64,000 bases of DNA from Lysobacter dokdonensis DS-58. GTDB lineage: Bacteria; Pseudomonadota; Gammaproteobacteria; Xanthomonadales; Xanthomonadaceae. Each line of letters begins with the position of its first letter. The stretch's first letter is position 1. Shown piece after piece: positions 7,746 to 17,089 of this stretch. The stretch covers positions 1-64,000 of the forward strand of contig NZ_JRKJ01000001.1 in NCBI RefSeq assembly GCF_000770795.1, in the 5' to 3' direction. The notes under the pieces are model-generated. The model was not told the origin of the DNA. It ran no database searches and saw only the letters and a program-made list of their open reading frames with translations. A program made the translations under genes and the position numbers.

Positions 7746-10700
7746 ATGTTGAAGCAGACCCTCGGGCGCTGGTTGCACGCGCTGTACGCGCGTTCGCCGA
7801 TCAGCTGGGAAACCCGGCTGGCGATCAAGGACCGCCTGTTCACGTGGCTCGCGCCGCTGCTGCGCCACACCAACACGTATCAGCGGTGGCTCGAACACCG
7901 CACCGATCCCGTCGAAGCCGGGCAGCGCAACGATGCGGAAGTGCGCGAGTCGGAACTGCGCATCGACGCACGCTGGTCGCAGGACAACGACACGCTCGTC
8001 GAATATGTCGCCGGCGCGATGCGCCAACCGTTCCCGCAACCCACGCACGTGGCGATCACCACGCAGGCACCGCCGTCCGCACTCGCGGCGAAGGCCATCG
8101 CCTTCTACCTGCCGCAGTTCCATCCGATCCCGGAAAACGACGCGTGGTGGGGCCGCGGTTTCACCGAGTGGACCAACGTGTCGAAGGCCGTGCCGCAGTT
8201 CGTCGGCCATGACCAGCCGCGCCTGCCCGGCGAACTCGGCTTCTACGACCTGCGCGTGCCCGAGGTGATGCGACGCCAGGTGGAACTGGCACGCACGTAC
8301 GGCGTGCACGGCTTCTGCTTCCACTACTACTGGTTCGCGGGGCGGCGCTTGCTGGAGCGTCCGCTCGACCAGTTCCTCGCCAGCGATATCGAGTTCCCGT
8401 TCTGCGTGTGCTGGGCCAACGAGAACTGGACGCGCCGCTGGGATGGCGCCGAGCACGACATCCTGCTCGGCCAGGTGCACAACGACGAGAACGACGAAGC
8501 GTTCATCCGCGACCTGCTGCCGCTGCTGCGCGACCGCCGCTACATCCGCCTGGGCGAGCGGCCGCTGATCGTCGTGTATCGCCCGTCGTTGTTGCCGCAG
8601 TGCGCGCGCACCCTGGAGCACTGGCGCGACGTCTGCCGCAAGGAAGGCATCGGCGAGGTGTTCCTCGCGATGGCGCAGTTCGATGTCGACGATCCGCGCG
8701 AATACGGCTTCGACGCCGCCATCGAGTTCCCGCCGCACAAGGTCGCGCGCGGCCTGCATCCGATCAACTGGAAGCTGAAGGTCGTCAACCCCGAGTACGC
8801 GGGCCACGTCGTCGAATACGCCGACGTCGTCGAACAGGCGTGCCATTGGCCGGAAGCCGACTATCCGTTGATCCGCGGCGTGTTCCCCTCCTGGGACAAC
8901 GAAGCGCGCAAGCCGGGGCGCGGGTACGTGTTCGCGAACTCGACGCCCGCGCTGTACGGGCGCTGGCTCGAAGATGCGATCGCGCACGCGAACGAGCATC
9001 CCGTCGAAGGGGATGCGGTCGTTTTCATCAACGCGTGGAACGAGTGGGGCGAAGGCGCGTACCTCGAGCCCGATCGCCGCCACGGCTATGCGTACCTGCA
9101 GGCCACGCGCGATGCGCTGGAACAGGGCATGGCGCGCGAGGATGGCGTCGTCGTCGTGTCGCACGACGCGCACCCGCACGGCGCGCAATACCTTGCGTTG
9201 CACCTGGCCCGCGAGCTCAAGGCGATGCGCGTGCCGGTCGAACTGATCGTGCTCGGCGAGGGGCCGCTGCTCGACGACTATCGCGACACCGCGCCGACCG
9301 CCGTCCTCGCGGGCGCGGACGACGCCACGTTCGCCGCCGCCGCACGCGCATTGCGCCGGCGCGGCGTGCGCGCGGCCCTGGTCAACACGCTCGCCAGCGG
9401 CCACTTCGCGCGGTTCCTCCGCGAGGAAGGCATCGACGTCGTCGCGATGGTGCACGAGTTGCCCGGCGTGATCGAAGAATTCGGCCTGCAATCCAACGCG
9501 CGCGCACTCGCCGAATACGCGGGCCGCATCGTGTTCGCCGCGCCCGCGGTGGAGGCGGGGTTCGCGCAGTTCGCGCAGCTGCAGGGCGGCCAATCGGCGA
9601 TCCGCCCGCAGGGGCTCTACAAGCGCAACGCGCGCCGCGATCCCACCGAACGCGCGCGCGCGCGACAGGAGTTGCGTGCGTCGCTCGGGCTGCCTGCCGA
9701 TTGCCGCATCGTGTTGTGCGTGGGCTATGCGGACAAGCGCAAGGGCGTCGACCTGTTCCTCGATGCCGCGGCGAAGATCGGCAAACGCGATCCGAAGGCG
9801 TGCTTCGTCTGGATCGGCCACGTGGACCGCACGCTCGAGTCCGACATCCACGCGCGCATCAAGCGCTACGGGCTCACCGGGCGCGTCCATTTCCCGGGGC
9901 GCCGCACCGACACCGACACGTGCTACGCGGGCGCCGACGTCTACGCGCTCACCTCGCGCGAAGATCCGTATCCGTCGGTCGTGCTGGAAGCCTTCGACGC
10001 GGCGCTGCCCGTCGTCGGGTTCGCGGGTTGCGGCGGGCTCGATGCGCTGGTGCGCGACCATGGCGCGCTCGTGCCGATGGAGGATGTCGATGCGATGGCC
10101 GACGCGGTGTGCGCGCTGCTCGGCGACGACAAGCGCCGCGAAACGCTCGGCCTGCGCGCACGCGACCTGGTCGCCGCCGACTACGCCTTCCGTTCCTACG
10201 TGCTCGATCTGCTCGGCTGGACATCGCTGCGCAAGCCGAAGGTCAGCGTCGTCGTGCCGAACTACAACTACGCACGCTTCCTGCCCGAACGGATGGCGTC
10301 GATCACCGGGCAGACCCTGCCGGTGTACGAGATCCTCGTGCTCGACGATGCGTCCACCGACGACAGCCTCGCGGTGCTCGCGCGGTTGCAGGCGGCTTCA
10401 CCCGTGCCCGTGCGCGTCGTCGAAGGTGCGCGCAATTCCGGGTCGGTGTTCCGGCAGTGGCAGCGCGGCGTGGAGCTGGCGCGCGGCGACTACGTCTGGA
10501 TCGCCGAAGCCGATGACCTGTCCGAACAGGACTTCCTCGAACAGGTGCTGCCGCCGCTGATCGCCGGCGAAGCCGTCATGGCCTACGCGCAGTCGCGGCA
10601 GATGGACGCCGACGGCGGCGTGCTCGCCAACGATTACCTCGATTACGTCTCCGAGTTCGGCGCCGACCGTTGGCGCGCGCCGTTCCTCGCGACGCTCGGC

Positions 10701-11108
10701 GAAGAACTCGAACGCGGCCTGGCGGTGAAGAACACCATCCCCAACGTCAGCGCCGCCGTGTTCCGCCGCGACGTGTTGCGCGACGTGCTGACGGAGGACC
10801 TCGACGCGATCTGCGATTACCGCATCGCGGGCGACTGGCTGGCCTACCTGCGCGTGCTGGAACGCGGCAAGCTTGCCTTCATCCCCGCATCGCTCAACCT
10901 GCATCGCCGCCACGCACAAGGCGTCACGCTCGGCGGCGACCTGCGGCCGCACCTGGACGAAGTGATGCGCATGCAGGACTACGTGCGCACGCACCATCCG
11001 ATCAGCGAGATCGCACGCGCACAGGCGAGAGCGTACGCCGAGCGGCTGCATCGCCAGTTCGGCCTGGACGGGCAACCCCAAGACATCTGGACCAAGGAAT
11101 CGAAATGA
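7746..11108 (+). CDS. Three-domain glycosyltransferase (WbsX-like, GT4, GT2)
   Basis: A 1120-residue protein. Residues about 115-460 are a WbsX-like domain: FYLPQFHPIPENDAWWGRGF, HGFCFHYYWFAGRRLLERP, and INAWNEWGEGAYLEPD near its end. Residues about 469-828 are a GT4-type GT-B transferase with LCVGYADKRKGVDLFLDAA and EDPYPSVVLEAFDAALPVVG. Residues about 832-1060 are a GT2 GT-A domain with VSVVVPNYNYARFLPE, LDDASTDDSL and WIAEADDL. All three lie in one uninterrupted frame. The ATG at 7746 begins 2 bases after the previous stop; the stop overlaps the next ATG. A single polypeptide could add several sugars of the repeat unit in sequence. Sugar specificities cannot be read from sequence. Confidence 0.88.
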   Translation: MLKQTLGRWLHALYARSPISWETRLAIKDRLFTWLAPLLRHTNTYQRWLEHRTDPVEAGQRNDAEVRESELRIDARWSQDNDTLVEYVAGAMRQPFPQPTHVAITTQAPPSALAAKAIAFYLPQFHPIPENDAWWGRGFTEWTNVSKAVPQFVGHDQPRLPGELGFYDLRVPEVMRRQVELARTYGVHGFCFHYYWFAGRRLLERPLDQFLASDIEFPFCVCWANENWTRRWDGAEHDILLGQVHNDENDEAFIRDLLPLLRDRRYIRLGERPLIVVYRPSLLPQCARTLEHWRDVCRKEGIGEVFLAMAQFDVDDPREYGFDAAIEFPPHKVARGLHPINWKLKVVNPEYAGHVVEYADVVEQACHWPEADYPLIRGVFPSWDNEARKPGRGYVFANSTPALYGRWLEDAIAHANEHPVEGDAVVFINAWNEWGEGAYLEPDRRHGYAYLQATRDALEQGMAREDGVVVVSHDAHPHGAQYLALHLARELKAMRVPVELIVLGEGPLLDDYRDTAPTAVLAGADDATFAAAARALRRRGVRAALVNTLASGHFARFLREEGIDVVAMVHELPGVIEEFGLQSNARALAEYAGRIVFAAPAVEAGFAQFAQLQGGQSAIRPQGLYKRNARRDPTERARARQELRASLGLPADCRIVLCVGYADKRKGVDLFLDAAAKIGKRDPKACFVWIGHVDRTLESDIHARIKRYGLTGRVHFPGRRTDTDTCYAGADVYALTSREDPYPSVVLEAFDAALPVVGFAGCGGLDALVRDHGALVPMEDVDAMADAVCALLGDDKRRETLGLRARDLVAADYAFRSYVLDLLGWTSLRKPKVSVVVPNYNYARFLPERMASITGQTLPVYEILVLDDASTDDSLAVLARLQAASPVPVRVVEGARNSGSVFRQWQRGVELARGDYVWIAEADDLSEQDFLEQVLPPLIAGEAVMAYAQSRQMDADGGVLANDYLDYVSEFGADRWRAPFLATLGEELERGLAVKNTIPNVSAAVFRRDVLRDVLTEDLDAICDYRIAGDWLAYLRVLERGKLAFIPASLNLHRRHAQGVTLGGDLRPHLDEVMRMQDYVRTHHPISEIARAQARAYAERLHRQFGLDGQPQDIWTKESK

Positions 11109-11947
11109 CGAACACCGTCTCCACGGAAGAGTGGACCCGCCGCGTGATCGCGAGCATCGACGCGCCGCAGTCGAGCCCGCACGGCGATCCGCTGCCGCAC
11201 TTCCCCGACGCCACGTTGCAGGCCAACACGACCGGTTTGTCCGGCGAGGCCGCCGTGCGCCAGGCCGCGGGCTTCCACGACGATGTCGTCGGCGCGATGG
11301 CGCGCGCGGGCGCGCCGCTGCGCCCGGGCATGCAGGTCCTCGATTTCGGCTGCGGCTGGGGCCGCATCAGCCGCATGTTCCTGCGCGAAGTGTCCGCGAA
11401 CGACCTGCACGGCATCGACGTCGATCCGGACTTCATCGCGCTGTGCAAGCAATTGTTCGGGTCGGAGCGCTTCAGCACCTGCGCGCCGATGCCGGATGGC
11501 GCGCTGCCTGCGCAAGGGTTCGATCTCGTCGTGGCGTACTCGGTGTTCTCGCATCTCTCGCAGGCCGCGGCCACCGCATGGCTGGACGAGTTCCACCGCA
11601 TCCTGAAGCCCGGCGGGTTCGTGGGCTTCACCACGCGCCACGAATCGTTCTTCGCGTACCTGGAATGGGCGCGCAACACGCCCGGCGTGCAGGGCTACAC
11701 GAAGGCCCTCGGCGAGTTGTTCGACGACACCGCCGTGCCGATGGCCGCGTTGCGCCGCGGGGAATTCGTGCACGCGACCGCCATGGGCGTGTCGGGCGGC
11801 GGAGTGCGCAACGAATCCTTCTACGGCGAAAGCTGGATCCCGCAGGCGTGGCTCGAACGCGAATACGGCGATCGTTTCGAAGTCGTCGCCGCGTGCTTCG
11901 ACCCGACCAAGTACGACCAGATCGGCTTCGTGCTGAGGAAGCGCTGA
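11105..11947 (+). CDS. Class I SAM-dependent methyltransferase, O-antigen locus
   Basis: A 280-residue protein with motif I VLDFGCGWGRISRMF near residue 80, acidic motif HGIDVDPDFIALCKQLF, and the ILKPGGFVGFTTRHE post-motif. An N-terminal extension of about 70 residues precedes the SAM fold. Its ATG overlaps the stop of the glycosyltransferase (ATGA), and its own TGA overlaps the ATG of the following lipoprotein, so the chain of coupled genes continues. The similarity is to general Methyltransf_11/25 enzymes. Substrate is unknown; sugar O-methylation is likely from context only. Confidence 0.82.
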   Translation: MTNTVSTEEWTRRVIASIDAPQSSPHGDPLPHFPDATLQANTTGLSGEAAVRQAAGFHDDVVGAMARAGAPLRPGMQVLDFGCGWGRISRMFLREVSANDLHGIDVDPDFIALCKQLFGSERFSTCAPMPDGALPAQGFDLVVAYSVFSHLSQAAATAWLDEFHRILKPGGFVGFTTRHESFFAYLEWARNTPGVQGYTKALGELFDDTAVPMAALRRGEFVHATAMGVSGGGVRNESFYGESWIPQAWLEREYGDRFEVVAACFDPTKYDQIGFVLRKR

Positions 11948-12501
11948 TGACCAGGTCCCCGCTGCTGTTGTCGATTCCGCTGTGCGTCCTCGCGCTCGGT
12001 GCGTGCAAGCCGACGGACAAGCCCGTGGATTTCACGCCGACCGGCCCGCAGGCCGGCAAGGTCGAGCGCGCGGGATTGCTGCAACCGTCCGCGCTGTTGC
12101 CGAGCCAGAGCGCGATCCAGGGCTCGGGCGGGCGCTGCAACATCGAGCGCATCGATCCGGGCACGTTCGGCCCCACGCCCCTGCCGATCTCCAAGGCCAA
12201 GCCGGTGCGCGTGGTCGGGTGGTTCGCGGACACCGAGTTGAAGGTGGTTCCCGCGACGGTGGAATTGCGCCTGGTCGACGACCAGCACGCGTGGAAGATC
12301 GCGGTGACGCCGAACCTCCCGCGCAGCGACGTGCAGGGCGTGCTGGGCGGCGACACGGCGTACGCGGCGACCGGCTATGCGGCGGTCGTCGATTTCTCGA
12401 CGGTGCCCGACGGCACGTATCGCTTGTTCACGGTGTTCACGCGGCAGCGGCAAGCGTCGTTCGCGTGCGACAACGGGCGCCAGGTGACCATCGGCCCCTG
12501 A
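11947..12501 (+). CDS. Lipoprotein of unknown function, last gene of the plus-strand polysaccharide operon
   Basis: A 184-residue protein with a clear lipoprotein signal: a hydrophobic run ending in the lipobox LGAC (17-20), so Cys20 should be lipidated. The residue after it is Lys, so there is no inner-membrane retention Asp at +2. The mature part is beta-rich, with VRVVGWFADTELKVVPATVE, NLPRSDVQGVLGG, and VVDFSTVPDGTYRLF. That R.DV...G...GY...DFS...G.Y.L pattern recalls a beta-sandwich module I have seen next to polysaccharide-assembly enzymes, but I cannot name it with confidence. It overlaps the preceding methyltransferase stop by one base, and its stop lies 9 bases from that of the opposite-strand GT39-like gene. 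No function is assigned. Confidence 0.75.
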   Translation: MTRSPLLLSIPLCVLALGACKPTDKPVDFTPTGPQAGKVERAGLLQPSALLPSQSAIQGSGGRCNIERIDPGTFGPTPLPISKAKPVRVVGWFADTELKVVPATVELRLVDDQHAWKIAVTPNLPRSDVQGVLGGDTAYAATGYAAVVDFSTVPDGTYRLFTVFTRQRQASFACDNGRQVTIGP

Positions 12502-12510
12502 CGGTCCGCT

Positions 12511-14508
12511 TCAATGCGCGAAGCCGATGCTCCGCACGAGCATCGCGTTCTGCTGCGTCTTCTCCCACGCCAGGTCGAAGACGTTGTCGAGCAACAGGCG
12601 CACCCGCACGTTGCCCGGGCGCGGCTTGCAGTCCAGCTTCAGGTAGAACTGCTTCCAGCCCGGGTGCTCGAACGCGAAGGGCATCGGGGGGCAGCCGTCG
12701 ACGATGGCGTGCCCGCGCAGGAGCGCCTTGCGCAGGTACCAGCGCGGTTCGGCCATGTGCGCGGCGAATGCGAGGTCGGCCTGGTTGCCGTAACGCAGCA
12801 ACACTTCGCTGTCGCTCCACGCCATGCGGCCGCCGACGGACGCGTCGTACGGCAGATAGCCGCGCGCCAGCGGGTAACCTTCCGGCGCCGCGAAGTCGAC
12901 CCAGGGCTGCGCCGACGATTGATCGGCCGCCGCGAACGGATCGTTCGGATGCGCGAAATCGAGTTCGTACACCTGCCCATACGGGTTGTCGCGCATCAGC
13001 TTGCGGTACGGATAGCGCGCGAGGATCGGGTCGATCACGCCGACGGCGTAGGCCTGCCGGTCCGCGACGAGATACGCCGGCGCGCGCTGCAACAACCCGA
13101 TGGGATAGTCGGTGAGATCGTAGAACGGGCGATCGGAATACAGCTGCACCACCGGCGCGGAAAACCAGCCCCACCCGAAGACGAGGCGATCCTTCGGCAA
13201 CCCGGACACGACCTTCGCGGCCCATTGCGCGGCCTGGCGTTCTTCGGTGGGCGTGGTGCGCAAGGCTTCCTTCGGCAGGGAGCGCCACACGAACGGCACG
13301 AACACCGCGGCCAGCCCGATCGCGATCGCCGCATGCACCACGCGGCGCGCAACCGCCTGCGGCCGCAACGCGGCGCAGGCATGTTCGATCAACCCCATCG
13401 CCCCGAGCATCGCGAGCGCGATCAGTGCGATGAACAGGTAACGCAGCCACACCTTGTCGTCGGGCACCATGCCCAGCCACCACGGGATGTACGCCGCGGC
13501 GATGAGCGTGAGCCCGAAGGTGATCCACGTGCGCGTGCCCGCACCTGCGGGACGCAGCACGCGGCGCGCGAGCACGACCGCCGCCGACAGCAACGGCAAC
13601 GCGAGCAACCCGGCGGTGCCGAACCAACGGCGCTGCAGCTCGACGCCGAGCGTGCCGAAATGCCGCGGCACCTTGTCCATCCAGGTGACCTGCGCCACGC
13701 GCGGCACGGCGCCGGACTGGTTGCCGATGCGTTCGAACTGCAGCGCCCACCAGCGTCCGTAATCGCCCGCGCCCAGCCAGTACAGGCGCCACGCTTCGAG
13801 CGCCACCACCGGCACGAGCGCGCCGACGCCGAAGGCGATGCACGCGCGCACCAGGTCGCGCACCCGCTGCCCCGGCGGCGCATCCATCACCACGCGCGCG
13901 ACCAGCAGGCAGGCGATCGCCGCGAACTGCACCACGCCGACGACCTTCGTCGCGATGGCCAATGCACCGAGCGCGCCTGCGAAGAACGGACGCTTCCATC
14001 CGCGCGTATCGAGCCGCGCCGGCCAGGCGAGCACCATCATCGCGCCCAGGCCGAAGCACATGGTCGCGACTTCGCCGTAGCCGTTGAGTGCGTATTGCGA
14101 CAGGTGCGGCAGCGACAACACGAAACACGCCGCGACCAGGCCCGCGACCCACGTCGTCGCGCGCGCGACGATCGCGACGATCAGCGCCAGCAGCACGCAC
14201 AGGAACAACAGGTTGGTGGCCTGGCTCTGTACCGGCCCGACGCCCGCGATCTTGTACACCGCGGCGCCGACGATGAAGAAGGGTTCCTTGCTCTGCACCG
14301 CCGGCGGATAGAACAGGGCCTGATGGTAGCGGCCGCGCGGCCCTTCGCCGTTGGCGATCGACTTGGAGACTTCCAGGTTCATGCCGCCGTCGAACTCGAT
14401 GTTCTCGGTGGCCGCGTACGACGCCACGCCGAGCCACTGCCACCCGATCACGAGCAGCAACGCAACGGACAACACCCAGGTCCAGCCGCGCGGGGCGCGG
14501 GCGATCAT
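12511..14508 (-). CDS. GT39-like integral-membrane glycosyltransferase
   Basis: A 665-residue protein with about a dozen hydrophobic segments in residues 10-400, then a soluble C-terminal part of about 250 residues. The first loop, TENIEFDGGMNLEVSKSIA, carries an acidic motif after the first membrane helix, as in the ArnT/PMT (GT39, GT-C fold) group, which transfers sugars from polyprenyl-phosphate donors on the outer face of the inner membrane. The start ATG at 14508 overlaps the upstream GT2 stop by 4 bases; the longer open frame upstream belongs to that gene's shadow. Together with the GT2 it could decorate the polysaccharide or lipid A core in the periplasm. Family assignment rests on topology and the acidic loop, so it is moderate. 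Confidence 0.72.
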   Translation of the reverse strand: MIARAPRGWTWVLSVALLLVIGWQWLGVASYAATENIEFDGGMNLEVSKSIANGEGPRGRYHQALFYPPAVQSKEPFFIVGAAVYKIAGVGPVQSQATNLLFLCVLLALIVAIVARATTWVAGLVAACFVLSLPHLSQYALNGYGEVATMCFGLGAMMVLAWPARLDTRGWKRPFFAGALGALAIATKVVGVVQFAAIACLLVARVVMDAPPGQRVRDLVRACIAFGVGALVPVVALEAWRLYWLGAGDYGRWWALQFERIGNQSGAVPRVAQVTWMDKVPRHFGTLGVELQRRWFGTAGLLALPLLSAAVVLARRVLRPAGAGTRTWITFGLTLIAAAYIPWWLGMVPDDKVWLRYLFIALIALAMLGAMGLIEHACAALRPQAVARRVVHAAIAIGLAAVFVPFVWRSLPKEALRTTPTEERQAAQWAAKVVSGLPKDRLVFGWGWFSAPVVQLYSDRPFYDLTDYPIGLLQRAPAYLVADRQAYAVGVIDPILARYPYRKLMRDNPYGQVYELDFAHPNDPFAAADQSSAQPWVDFAAPEGYPLARGYLPYDASVGGRMAWSDSEVLLRYGNQADLAFAAHMAEPRWYLRKALLRGHAIVDGCPPMPFAFEHPGWKQFYLKLDCKPRPGNVRVRLLLDNVFDLAWEKTQQNAMLVRSIGFAH

Positions 14509-15473
14509 GCGCCGCCGTCCTCGTGGCGGTCGGCCAGCGAGGTTTCGATGCGGTGCAGGCGCACGCTCACGCGCTCGAGCAGCTTGCGGTTGGCGGAGAT
14601 CATGTCCGCGAGGAACGCCACCACGAGCATCAGCGCGCCGAGCAGGATGCACAGCACGGCGAACACGAGCGATTGCACGTGGCCGGTGCCGTTCCCGCCG
14701 AACCAGTACCACAGGAAGCGCGCCGACACCGCGGCGCCGAGCAGGATCAGCAGCGTTGCCGGCCAGACGAAGAACACCAGCGGGCGATAGATCACGAAGA
14801 TCCGCAGGATGGTCACGAGCGACCGCTGCACGTAGCTCGGAATGCTCTTGACCAGGCGCGAGGGGCGCAGGTCTTCGTTGGTGCGGATCGGCACCGAGAC
14901 CACGCGCATGTTGCTCACGCCCGCCTGGATGATCGTTTCCAGCGTGTAGGTGTAGCCATTGAACACGTTCAGGCGCATCGCGGCTTCGCGCGAAATCGCG
15001 CGGAACCCGCTCGGCGCATCGGCCACTTCGGTATGGCTGGCCACGCGCACCGCCCAACTGCCGATGTGCTGCAGCTTCTTCTTCACCCAGCCGAAGTGCA
15101 CGGTGTCGTCGATGGGGCGCGCGCCGATGACCATGTCCGCGCGGCTTTCGAGGATCGGTGCGACGAGCGCCGGGATGTCGTCGGCGTTGTATTGGTTGTC
15201 GGCATCGGTGTTGATGATCACGTCCGCGCCGAGCGCCAGGCACGCGTCGATGCCCGTCATGAAGGCCGCCGCCAGGCCGCGGTTCACCGGATGGCGGACC
15301 ACGTGGTCGACGCCGAGGGCCTTGGCGTGTTCGGCGGTGCCGTCGGTCGAGCCGTCGTCGATGACGAGCCATTCGACGCGGTCGAACCCGGGCACTTCGC
15401 GAGGCAGTGCGTTGATCGCCACCGCGAGGGTGCCGCTTTCATTCAGGCAGGGGACCTGGATGATCAGCTTCAT
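14505..15473 (-). CDS. GT2 glycosyltransferase with C-terminal membrane anchor (polyprenyl-phosphate sugar synthase type)
   Basis: A 322-residue protein. The N-terminal GT-A domain opens with IIQVPCLNESGTLAVAI, has VIDDGSTDGTAEHA (37-50) and the metal-site motif INTDADNQYNADDI (about 86-99). Two hydrophobic segments at about 226-250 and 263-290 anchor the C-terminus. This is the layout of dolichol-phosphate mannose synthase-like and GtrB/ArnC-like enzymes, which charge a polyprenyl phosphate with one sugar. It starts 9 bases after the upstream methyltransferase stop and overlaps the GT39-like gene by 4 bases, which is the expected acceptor of its product. The sugar is not known. Confidence 0.85.
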   Translation of the reverse strand: MKLIIQVPCLNESGTLAVAINALPREVPGFDRVEWLVIDDGSTDGTAEHAKALGVDHVVRHPVNRGLAAAFMTGIDACLALGADVIINTDADNQYNADDIPALVAPILESRADMVIGARPIDDTVHFGWVKKKLQHIGSWAVRVASHTEVADAPSGFRAISREAAMRLNVFNGYTYTLETIIQAGVSNMRVVSVPIRTNEDLRPSRLVKSIPSYVQRSLVTILRIFVIYRPLVFFVWPATLLILLGAAVSARFLWYWFGGNGTGHVQSLVFAVLCILLGALMLVVAFLADMISANRKLLERVSVRLHRIETSLADRHEDGGA

Positions 15474-15482
15474 GCGAGGGCG

Positions 15483-16124
15483 TCAGTCGCGGCGGTAGAG
15501 GAAGAAACGCACGGGCAGGCCGCGATCGGCCCTGACCGGCGGCGGCAGCATGGCTTCCTCGGCTTCCATCCGCGTGAAGCCGGGGAACCGGCGCGCGATG
15601 TCCGCCGCCACGTCGCGATGGCGCACGTGCGCGATGCCGGTCGCGGGCATGTCGGCGCTGGTGGAGTAGACGATCACGAAGCGCTCGCCCGCGGCGAACA
15701 GGCGCGCGAGATATTCGTCGTACACCGCGTCTTCGACCAGGTGGAAGATCACGTCGATGGACATCGACGCATCGGCGCGTTCACCCGCGTAGTCGTCGAC
15801 GGAGACGAACCGCTTGGTCGCATCGCCCTCGAACAGGTCGCGGCACTGTTTCAACACGGTCTGGCTGACGTCCACGCCGATGTAGGCGGGCACGTGCAGC
15901 ATCTTGAGCTGGTGGCCATCGCCGCATCCGAATTCGATCGCGCTGCGCACGTCCTGCGCGCGGAAGAAGTCGTTGAGCACGCGCGCCTTGTAGTCGGCGG
16001 CCACGCCGCGCGAGCCTTCGCCCGAATGCCCGCCGAGGCGATAGCGCGTTTCCCAGTAGTTGCGCGAACCGCGGAACCCCAGGAGCGGTGCCAGCCGACC
16101 GAAGAGCGCGAAGAGTCGATTCAT
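15483..16124 (-). CDS. SAM-dependent methyltransferase-like protein
   Basis: A 213-residue protein with the SAM-binding pattern AIEFGCGDGHQLKML near residue 64, GVDVSQTVLKQCRDLF further on, and SIDVIFHLVEDAVYDEYL, the usual post-motif II region. The N-terminus FRGSRNYWETRYRLGGHSG is typical of a methyltransferase subfamily found in surface-polysaccharide loci. Its ATG overlaps the stop of the membrane protein upstream (bases 16121-16124). It is the fourth methyltransferase of the locus and the only one in the minus-strand half. The substrate is unknown. Confidence 0.78.
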   Translation of the reverse strand: MNRLFALFGRLAPLLGFRGSRNYWETRYRLGGHSGEGSRGVAADYKARVLNDFFRAQDVRSAIEFGCGDGHQLKMLHVPAYIGVDVSQTVLKQCRDLFEGDATKRFVSVDDYAGERADASMSIDVIFHLVEDAVYDEYLARLFAAGERFVIVYSTSADMPATGIAHVRHRDVAADIARRFPGFTRMEAEEAMLPPPVRADRGLPVRFFLYRRD

Positions 16125-17089
16125 CCGGTCCGATTCCTTTCAGTGGACGAGGGGGCCTGCATCGCCGACAACGCACCGCCCGCGAGGAAGATCAGCAGGT
16201 CGGCCGCGATGTTGCCGATGCGCGAGAGCGTCGCGACCGCCAACACGACGTCCGGCGGGCACGCAGGCGATGCGAGCAGCACGAAGGCCGATTCGCGAAC
16301 GCCCAATCCCCCCGGTGCACCCGGCAGCAGGAATCCTAGCACCCACGATAACGCGTACGCCCGGGCGAGGAGCGCGAAGGTCGGCAGGTCCATCGGCATG
16401 AATGCGGAGGCGATGCACGCAACCGCGACGCCGTTGGCGACGTGCACGAACACGTAGCAGGGCAGCGCGCGACGCACCGCGGGCCATGTCGGCGCCGCGC
16501 GCAGCACGAACCCGCGCCACGCCGATCCTCCGTTCCCCGCCAGCGCCGTGCGGTGGCGATTGACGAGCGCGAGCACGCCGAAGCCGCCCAGCAGCGCGGC
16601 GATGAGCAGCCCGATGTGATCGTGCGCGGATGCCGTGTGCGGAACCGCGTAACTCGCAACGCCGACGATGACGGCCGCTGCGACGACGAGCGCGCCTTCA
16701 TGCAGGATCGACAGCGCGGTGGTCGCCGCCGGAATGCCGAGCGCGCTGCGTGCGAGCGCGACGCGGCCGACGTGGTGCCCGATGTTGCCGGGGACGTACT
16801 TCGCGATCTGCGTCAGGCAGAAGATGCGCAACACCGTGCGCGGCGGTGCGCTCGCCACGCCGAGCGCGCGCAACAACGCGCGCCATGCGGGCACGGTCGC
16901 CATCGCGGCGAGCAGGAAGAACACCGCCGACAGCGCGGTTTCGCCGCTGGCCGCGCGCAACATCGGCCACAGCGACGCGCCGCCGCGCGTGAGCGTCGCG
17001 TGCGCGAACACGGCGAGGAACACGATCGAAGCGAGGAAGAAGCCCCAACGCAGGAGCGGGTAGATGCGGCGCCACGGGCCGCCCGTCAT
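16121..17089 (-). CDS. Lysylphosphatidylglycerol-synthase-like transmembrane protein (possible flippase)
   Basis: A 322-residue, highly hydrophobic protein with about eight membrane segments. [20 protein letters not shown] near residues 95-114 and [19 protein letters not shown] near 260-278 are the two conserved signatures of the UPF0104/LPG_synthase_TM family. Members without the catalytic C-terminal domain, as here, are often thought to move lipid-linked intermediates or phospholipids, but this is not proven. It lies between a GT4 gene (4-base overlap) and a methyltransferase (4-base overlap), in the same run as a polyprenyl-phosphate-type GT2 and a GT39-like enzyme, so a lipid-carrier flippase is a reasonable guess. 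Confidence 0.78.
   Translation of the reverse strand: MTGGPWRRIYPLLRWGFFLASIVFLAVFAHATLTRGGASLWPMLRAASGETALSAVFFLLAAMATVPAWRALLRALGVASAPPRTVLRIFCLTQIAKYVPGNIGHHVGRVALARSALGIPAATTALSILHEGALVVAAAVIVGVASYAVPHTASAHDHIGLLIAALLGGFGVLALVNRHRTALAGNGGSAWRGFVLRAAPTWPAVRRALPCYVFVHVANGVAVACIASAFMPMDLPTFALLARAYALSWVLGFLLPGAPGGLGVRESAFVLLASPACPPDVVLAVATLSRIGNIAADLLIFLAGGALSAMQAPSSTERNRTG

Noticed and set aside
6528-11108. A longer start for the three-domain glycosyltransferase
   Set aside because: The extra 406 codons overlap the coiled-coil methyltransferase completely and are arginine-rich shadow sequence. The ATG at 7746, 2 bases after the previous stop, is the natural start.
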